Assembly: GCF_041260155.1 (NCBI RefSeq)
Contig: NW_027248376.1
Coordinates: forward strand, 171,501-235,500
Length of the DNA: 64,000 nucleotides
Reading direction: 5' to 3'
DNA from: Ptychodera flava
Lineage: Eukaryota; Hemichordata; Enteropneusta; Ptychoderidae
The translations under genes and the position numbers were made by a program. Below the pieces are notes generated by a model. It did not search any database, was not told the origin of the DNA, and saw nothing but the letters and a program-made list of their open reading frames with translations. Shown here piece by piece: positions 58,782 through 64,000 of this stretch (the first letter of the stretch is position 1; each line of letters opens with the position of its first letter).

Positions 58782-59828
58782 CTAGGTAGAACCACACCTC
58801 AAAGAACCTAAAGCAAAACTAGCTTCCATAGGCACATCCTTGAGGTAAAAGTTAATAAAGGTATTTGGAGAAGCCCAAAAACCAGCTTTACAAATGTCAT
58901 CCACTGACACTCCTTTAAACAAAGCCCACGAGGCAGCCATAGCTCGCGTATCATGTGCTCTGATGGGATGCACAAGTCTACAATGGCCATCGGAAGAATC
59001 ATAGGCAAGTTGGATTGTATCCCTTAACCATCTAGAAATAGTGTCCTTGGAAGCTGGACCATGTTGACCTGGAGACACCTTAATGAACAACTGTTCTGTA
59101 TTACCACGAAGGTGTGCAGTCATCTTAATGTAGTAACGAAGAGCCCTACAAGGACAAATAAGTTTATCCTGAGGATCACTTGAAATATTTTCAAGACTCG
59201 GAATGAATATCTCTGTACCAACACGAGATACAGATTCATTCTTTGCCAGAAAACCTGCCCTAGGCAACAATCTAACACCTGTAGGCTCCCATCTGAGATA
59301 AGCACTGTTGATAGACAAAGCATGAATCTCACTACGTCTACGCCCAGACGCCACAGCTATGAGAAAAACAGTCTTCATAGTTAAATACTTCAATTTAACC
59401 AGATTCACTAATAGGCTCGTAAGGAGCTGGCCTTAATGAGTCTAACACCAAAGGAAGACTCCAAGAAGGCAAAAGTCTCCTTTGAGGAGGACGCTTAACA
59501 AAAAACCTTTAATCAGACTATCCAAAAGAGGATGCTGACCTACACTATGTTCACCATAACTCGGAAGGAAAGAACTCAGCGCTAAACGATATGTTGAAAT
59601 AGTTTGGGGCTTTAGACCTCTAGCCTCAAAAAGAAAAACCAGAAAATCACCCACAGAACTTAGAGGTGGATGCATGGGATCGACATCATGTTCTTTGCAC
59701 CAATCACTGAATACTCTGAACCTGTAATTGTATGATTTAATGGTTGATGATCTACGAGAGTTCGCTGCATATTCTGCAGCTCTCGCTGAAAATCCCTCTG
59801 AGCAAAAACGTTTCTTGACAGTTTCCAA
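58782..59828 (-). pseudogene. DIRS tyrosine recombinase, two frameshifts
   Basis: The N-terminal SAM-like part (SSTIKSYNYRFRVFSDWCKE, then LSSVGDFLVFLFEARG) is followed by the catalytic part. The catalytic part carries the first arginine in ASGRRRSEIHAL, the H-x-x-R box as HDTR in HPIRAHDTRAMAASWALFKG, and a candidate nucleophilic tyrosine in NTFINFYLKDV. The enzyme would join the circular cDNA to the genome in place of an integrase. A one-base loss in an oligo-T (read on the coding strand) near 59508 and a one-base gain near 59412 break the frame. Catalytic residues remain, so decay may be recent. Confidence 0.85.
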
Positions 59829-59859
59829 GCAGTCAACTGGAGGACTGATGGATCTGGGT

Positions 59860-61741
59860 GAAGAAAACCCGACAACGGTTGGCTCAAAATGTCTGGGGTC
59901 TCTGGTAGCTTTATGGAATCTCTATTAGCAACTCCAGCAATCGAGGAAACCACGGTTGTCTTGGCCAATTTGGCGCTATCAGAATGACAACACATCCTCG
60001 TGTCTCATCTTGCTTAGTACTCTGGGAATCAGAGACACTGGAGGAAACGCGTATGCGAACATGTTTGTCCAAGGAACTGAAAAGGCATCCACTGCCTCTG
60101 CTCTTTGGTCTGGAACTGGAGAACAATACACCTGCAGGTGGGCATTGTGTGCGGTTGCAAACAGATCTATGTGAGGCCTGTCTAACACCTTGAAAAGGGA
60201 CTCTACCACCTGATGTTTTAACATCCACTCTGTTGGGTAGGTCGTCTCCTGGACAGAGCATCTGCTATTAGATTGCACCTGCCTGGTATGTGAGCTGCCC
60301 TGATCCTGATATTTCTGATAATGCACCAATTCATAAGATGCCAAGTGAGGATGCAGAGAGATGGAGACCGTGTTCCCCCTTGCCTGTTCAAATATGATAC
60401 TACGGTTGAATTGTCTGACCTTACAAGAACCAATCTCCCTAAGATATGACGGACGAAGGCCTTTAAACTTTCCCATACTGCCTGAAGCTCGAGAAAGTTT
60501 ATGTGCTCTTGTCTCTGGGCTACTGACCAGACTCCTGAAATGGTAAATCTCCCATATGAGCCCCCCAACCTTGCATTGAAGCATCCGTGGTATTGTAACA
60601 TCTGGGGCTCCAGGGACAGTGAAACTCCCTTGAAAAAATTGACTCTGTTGGTCCACCAATGAAGATGCTGTATTACAGGGCGTCTACCTTTATGGGATGA
60701 CTCAGAGGATTCTGATGTGGTCTCCATTGAGACAGAAGGAATATTTGCACTGGCCTCATGTTCAACCTTGCCAAAGGTATGAGCTGAACGCAAGATGCCA
60801 TTAGACCTAGGAGGCGAAGAAAATGCCGCGCCGTCTGAAAACTGCCGGGCAAGAGATGACTTACCATTTCGCAAATAGCTTGAAAGCGCTCTGGCATAGG
60901 AGTAGCAATCCCTTCCTCCAAATCTATTTTCGCCCCTATATAATGAATATTCTGACTGGGGCAAAGTTCTGACTTCTTTTCGTTTGGTAGCCAGCCTAGA
61001 CTGACAGCTGTCCTTAAAATACGTGCTGTATCCCGCTGCAATAACCTGATCTGCGTCTGCCTGGCTAGCCAATCGTCCAGATACATGTGAACATAAATTT
61101 GTTGCTTTCGAAGAAAGGCACCCAAAACTGCTGTGACCTTGGTAAACACACGGGGTGCTGACGACAGACCGAAAGGCAGTGTCCGAAACTGAAACACCTT
61201 GCCCTGCACTGCAAACCTGAGAAAATGTCTGCAGTCTGGGTGAATAAGGATATGTTGATAAGCGTCTGTTAGATCGATTGAAACTGCATAATCCCCTTTT
61301 GACAGATCCGATAATACGGAACGTAGAGTTTCCATCTTGAAGTGTTTCTTTTTGAGAAAATGTTTAACGGCGGAGATTTAAAATTGGTCTCCAACCCCCT
61401 GATCTCTTTGGAATTAGAAACATTGAGCTGTAAAAACCTTTTGATCTGTCTGTGACAGGCTCGATAGCCCTCTTTGAGATTAATGAATCTATTTCCTGAA
61501 GGATAGCATTTCTCTTTCCTAAACCCGACGGAAGAGGAAAATTTATAACCTTGCTTGTAAGAGGGGGAACTTGAAGAAATTCCAATCGATAACCTTCTGA
61601 AACTACCCCTAACACCCACGGGTCGTTGGTTATCTTGGCCCAGTGCTGACTGAAAAGAGATAATCTTCCCCTTACTGGCACCTCTGGAAATGGAATTTGA
61701 ATATTTAACTGTGCTAGATTTACACACTGAGCCACTGGCAA
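59860..61741 (-). pseudogene. DIRS reverse transcriptase-RNase H, frameshifted
   Basis: RT begins with AILQEIDSLISKRAIEPVTD and FLIPKRSGGWRPILNLR. After a frameshift near 61370 it continues with HFKMETLRSVLSDL, SIDLTDAYQHILIHPD, LPFGLSSAPRVFTKV and the catalytic VHMYLDDWLA. RNase H motifs follow: TTDASMQGWGAHMG (in a different frame from its neighbours, so broken near 60540), HINFLELQAVWESL, VRSDNSTVVSYLNRQGG and HIPGRCNLIADALSR. Another shift leads to DLFATAHNAHLQVYCSPVPD and ILIAPNWPRQPWFPRLLELL, the conserved region between RNase H and recombinase in this group. At least three frame breaks make it inactive. Confidence 0.85.
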
Positions 61742-61745
61742 ACCG

Positions 61746-63402
61746 TCATTGCTTAAAAGAATGGTCTCTGGGCTTATCCGGAAAGGGCGGCACTGGTGGT
61801 CTAAAGCCCTTATTATCCCTTTTACCCTTAAAGTAATTACTAGGTGTAGCAGAAAAAGACTTCTTTGCAGAAAGTCTGTTTAGTTTAGCGGAAGGCTGCG
61901 ACTTTGGCTGAAAAGAAGCAGGTCGCTTAACTCCCTGACGTGGTCTAGAAAGGGAGACTATTTCCCTAACATCTCTAGCTGCTTCAGCTTCCTGGTGAAA
62001 AATATCTGAGACTTCTCCATGGAAGAGTTTATCACCCCGAATAGGAAGCTTAGTCAAACGATTTCGAGTTGATCTAGTAGAAAATCCATCTGATCAAGGA
62101 ATAATTCTCTTCTGGCAGAAACTGACAAAGCAATGGCACGCAAGAGTTGAATCATCTGAAGAAGTTAGAGAAAACTGCAAAAATTCCAAACCCTTAGACA
62201 ATTGGTCATCAGGAATATTAGAGCCTGGCGAAACTGCCGTATGTACAAAAGCAGTTGCCAACAATGAATGTGAAATGCATCTCAGTAAAACTCTCAGGGC
62301 TTTATCTACCATAAGATGTCCAAGATCAGCCTTATTGGTAAAACTTCTCAAATCCTTAGCTGAAAAATGTTTCTTATCAGCCGCCAATTTAGTGTGGACA
62401 AAACTTTCTACACTAGGCGCTCTGGCAAACTCCTCAAAGTCTTTCTCAAGGAACCTGAAATTCTTGTCTACAGACTTTGTGTACTTAGACACTCTGGGCA
62501 AACTCTTCTCAATAGCTGTCCTCTTTGTGCAATCAGTCCCTCAATGGGCAAACGAGGAGCACCTGTAACTGTACTATCTCCACCAAGTAAAAAGGACTGA
62601 CGTTGACTATGACTGCTATCATCTTTTGTACAGCCAAGCACATTGCCAATAATGTTAATAATGTCATGCCATTTCCCAGACAAAGCTTCTGACATGTCAG
62701 CATCAGTAGTAGAAATTTCTGAATGAGTATCAGAATGAGCAATGTCACTTCGCACAATATCCTGTGACTTAGACATAGAATGACTGTCTCCATCTGCGCT
62801 CTCATCAAGATCACTCGGAGCAAACAAAGAAACAGAATCAGGATCTCTATACTTGTAGGACGGCTGTGGAACAACTCCCGACACAGTTGCCGTCTCCTGA
62901 TACTTATCACCTCTGTAGGGTCCACATGTAAATCCCTATTCAGACTGTGCTTTTGGTGTTGGGGCTCCACATGATTGCCCTCTGCTACACCAGCACTCTG
63001 AGATTGAGCAAGAAAACCAGCCAACAAAGAAGAAACCTTCTCCGAAAATTGCTCAAATCTAGTGTCCAGAATACCCTCAATCTCGTCCTTAGAAACATAC
63101 GACTCATCAGAGGGCAAACTAGCAGCTGCACTACTAGCCGACTTCCTGGACTTGTCCTTCTGAGACTTACCTTGCAGCAATTCAGGATTAGTAAAAATGC
63201 GCCATAGTTCATCCGACCAATCCTTGCAAATATCACAAGGCTTAGCCTTTGAACACTTGCGACATGCAAGACACTTGTCATGGCTGTCATCAGCAGGAAT
63301 AATCTTCCTACATCTAGCTGCAGCGCAAACCTTAGAACCGTCACTCGCAGGAACATCACATAGGTCCATGATACAAGCAGAACCGGTAAACCTACAGTAC
63401 AC
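61746..63402 (-). pseudogene. DIRS gag-like gene, frameshifted
   Basis: Starts near 63402-63370 (MDLCDVPASDGSKVCAAARC) with a cysteine-rich head: KCLACRKCSKAKPCDICKDW. This is typical of DIRS gag-like proteins. Frames then change near 62900 (to DPDSVSLFAPSDLDESADGD), near 62490 (to TKSVDKNFRFLEKDFEEFAR, DKALRVLLRCISHSLLATAF) and near 62090 (to DIFHQEAEAARDVREIVS and basic KRPASFQPKSQPSAKLNRLS). The middle part is helical and the end is basic, as expected of a nucleic-acid-binding coat protein. Three frame breaks at least. Confidence 0.7.
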
Positions 63403-63739
63403 AAAAACCAGCGCGATAAATTACCATAAGTACAATACACAATGCACGAGAAATGGCTCGCACAGCTGCAGACTGACCAAACACGTCACTGCATTCAAAA
63501 GCGTGGAAAGCAAACAATAGCAACACACACTTGCTACAGAAACTCAAAGCAGAACTTCAAACGGCCTGAAAAACTACCGTCAAGCCAAACTGACTGCTAA
63601 AAAAGAGCAAATAAACAGGAAATAATAGACGATACCGTAACTCACGCTCCCAGGAAGGAACAGTAGAGCAAAAACGGACGTCAAAAAACCATATACTGGA
63701 AGGCTGAAACACGGTGTGTTTACACACACCGAGGCAAAT

Positions 63740-63870
63740 GAGAACTGTTTGAATATGGAATCTCATGGCGGTTTCCGCCTGGGATGAGATCACGTGTATT
63801 TAAATTTTTGCCTCGTTCTGGAAGGCAGCAAATGAGATAACCCAAAAGTAACAGTGACAGGTAAGTAGGA
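63740..63870. repeat. DIRS right inverted terminal repeat
   Basis: Inverse of the left repeat, from GAGAACTGTTTGAATATGG to GTGACAGGTAAGTAGGA. The outer tail GGATGAAGCAGAAT (63871-63884) is unique to this end and is mirrored in the internal complementary region. As the upstream end of a minus-strand element it should hold the promoter. Confidence 0.9.
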
Positions 63871-63884
63871 GGATGAAGCAGAAT

Positions 63885-64000
63885 GTATGTTTATCGGCAT
63901 CTTCATCTAATGTTCAGTAAAACCAATTTGTCGTTTTGCTTATGTTGCTTCTTTGTGAACTTACCTTGTCATTGTTATCTTTAAGGGCCATCAAGGAAAC
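63885..64000. other. Right flank of the DIRS element
   Basis: Short unique sequence to the end of the window. A complement-strand AGGTAAGTT-like donor word is present (TTACCTT at 63962-63968), but no exon can be supported in so little sequence. Confidence 0.4.

Larger units (their letters stand above)
58414..63884 (-). mobile_element. DIRS1-like tyrosine-recombinase retrotransposon
   Basis: About 5.5 kb, coding on the minus strand in the order gag, RT-RNase H, tyrosine recombinase. It has no LTRs and no integrase. It has inverted terminal repeats (58451-58581 and 63740-63870) with short unique outer tails. An internal complementary region (58628-58729) is made of the complements of the two outer ends joined together, exactly the layout that lets DIRS elements rebuild their ends through a circle. 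Borders are set by that comparison. All three coding regions contain frameshifts, so this copy is inactive. Confidence 0.9.

Noticed and set aside
59728..60546. Plus-strand open frames over the DIRS element
   Set aside because: Antisense readings of the RT-RNase H and recombinase genes.

Overview
The window looks like nuclear DNA from an invertebrate metazoan. It is AT-rich and intron-bearing, has long non-coding stretches, and is full of degraded mobile elements. Exons have canonical GT/AG borders and encode PAN, CUB, LDLa-like, EGF-like and ZU5-like domains. A DIRS1-type tyrosine-recombinase retrotransposon and a CR1/L2-type LINE are also present. A marine invertebrate, possibly a deuterostome such as a lancelet or hemichordate, would fit, but the species cannot be fixed from sequence alone.

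Layout. 0.9-2.1 kb (+): 3' half of a dead LINE. 3.7-4.9 kb and 14.6-16.7 kb (-): two related sets of exons encoding PAN (apple), CUB and LDLa-like domains; the first set is clearly broken and the second has at least one frame problem. Between them, 5.5-13.0 kb is a tandem array with a unit of about 2.85 kb (a part-copy, two full copies and a half copy). Each full unit carries a block of tRNA-derived repeats, and every copy holds a 216-bp foldback element.

20.4-42.3 kb holds three tandem copies of a unit of about 5.8 kb. Each carries a 9-bp-TSD foldback element, a predicted transmembrane exon and a possible cytoplasmic-tail exon. Copy II is interrupted by a 5.27-kb insertion (31.1-36.4 kb) made of a long element joined head-to-tail to its own deletion derivative. 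Copy I starts at a large palindrome. A shared motif of about 130 bp marks the unit boundaries of both tandem arrays.

42.5-48.4 kb is sparse, with one EGF-like exon (-). 48.4-58.0 kb (-) holds the most gene-like locus: a membrane-spanning exon, a linker, two exons forming a ZU5-like domain, an unclassified exon, a short charged exon and a terminal exon with a GT4-type glycosyltransferase domain carrying the E-x7-E signature. Several one-base frame breaks occur in it. Its largest intron contains a G-rich foldback element. 58.4-63.9 kb (-) is a DIRS1-like retrotransposon with inverted terminal repeats, an internal complementary region, gag, RT/RNase H and tyrosine recombinase, all with frameshifts. 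It sits just upstream of, or in a 5' intron of, the glycosyltransferase gene.

Most of the DNA is therefore tandem duplication and transposon debris around fragments of secreted or membrane receptor-like genes. The parts most worth follow-up are the ZU5-like/GT4 gene, the boundary motif shared by two unrelated arrays, and the head-to-tail composite insertion.
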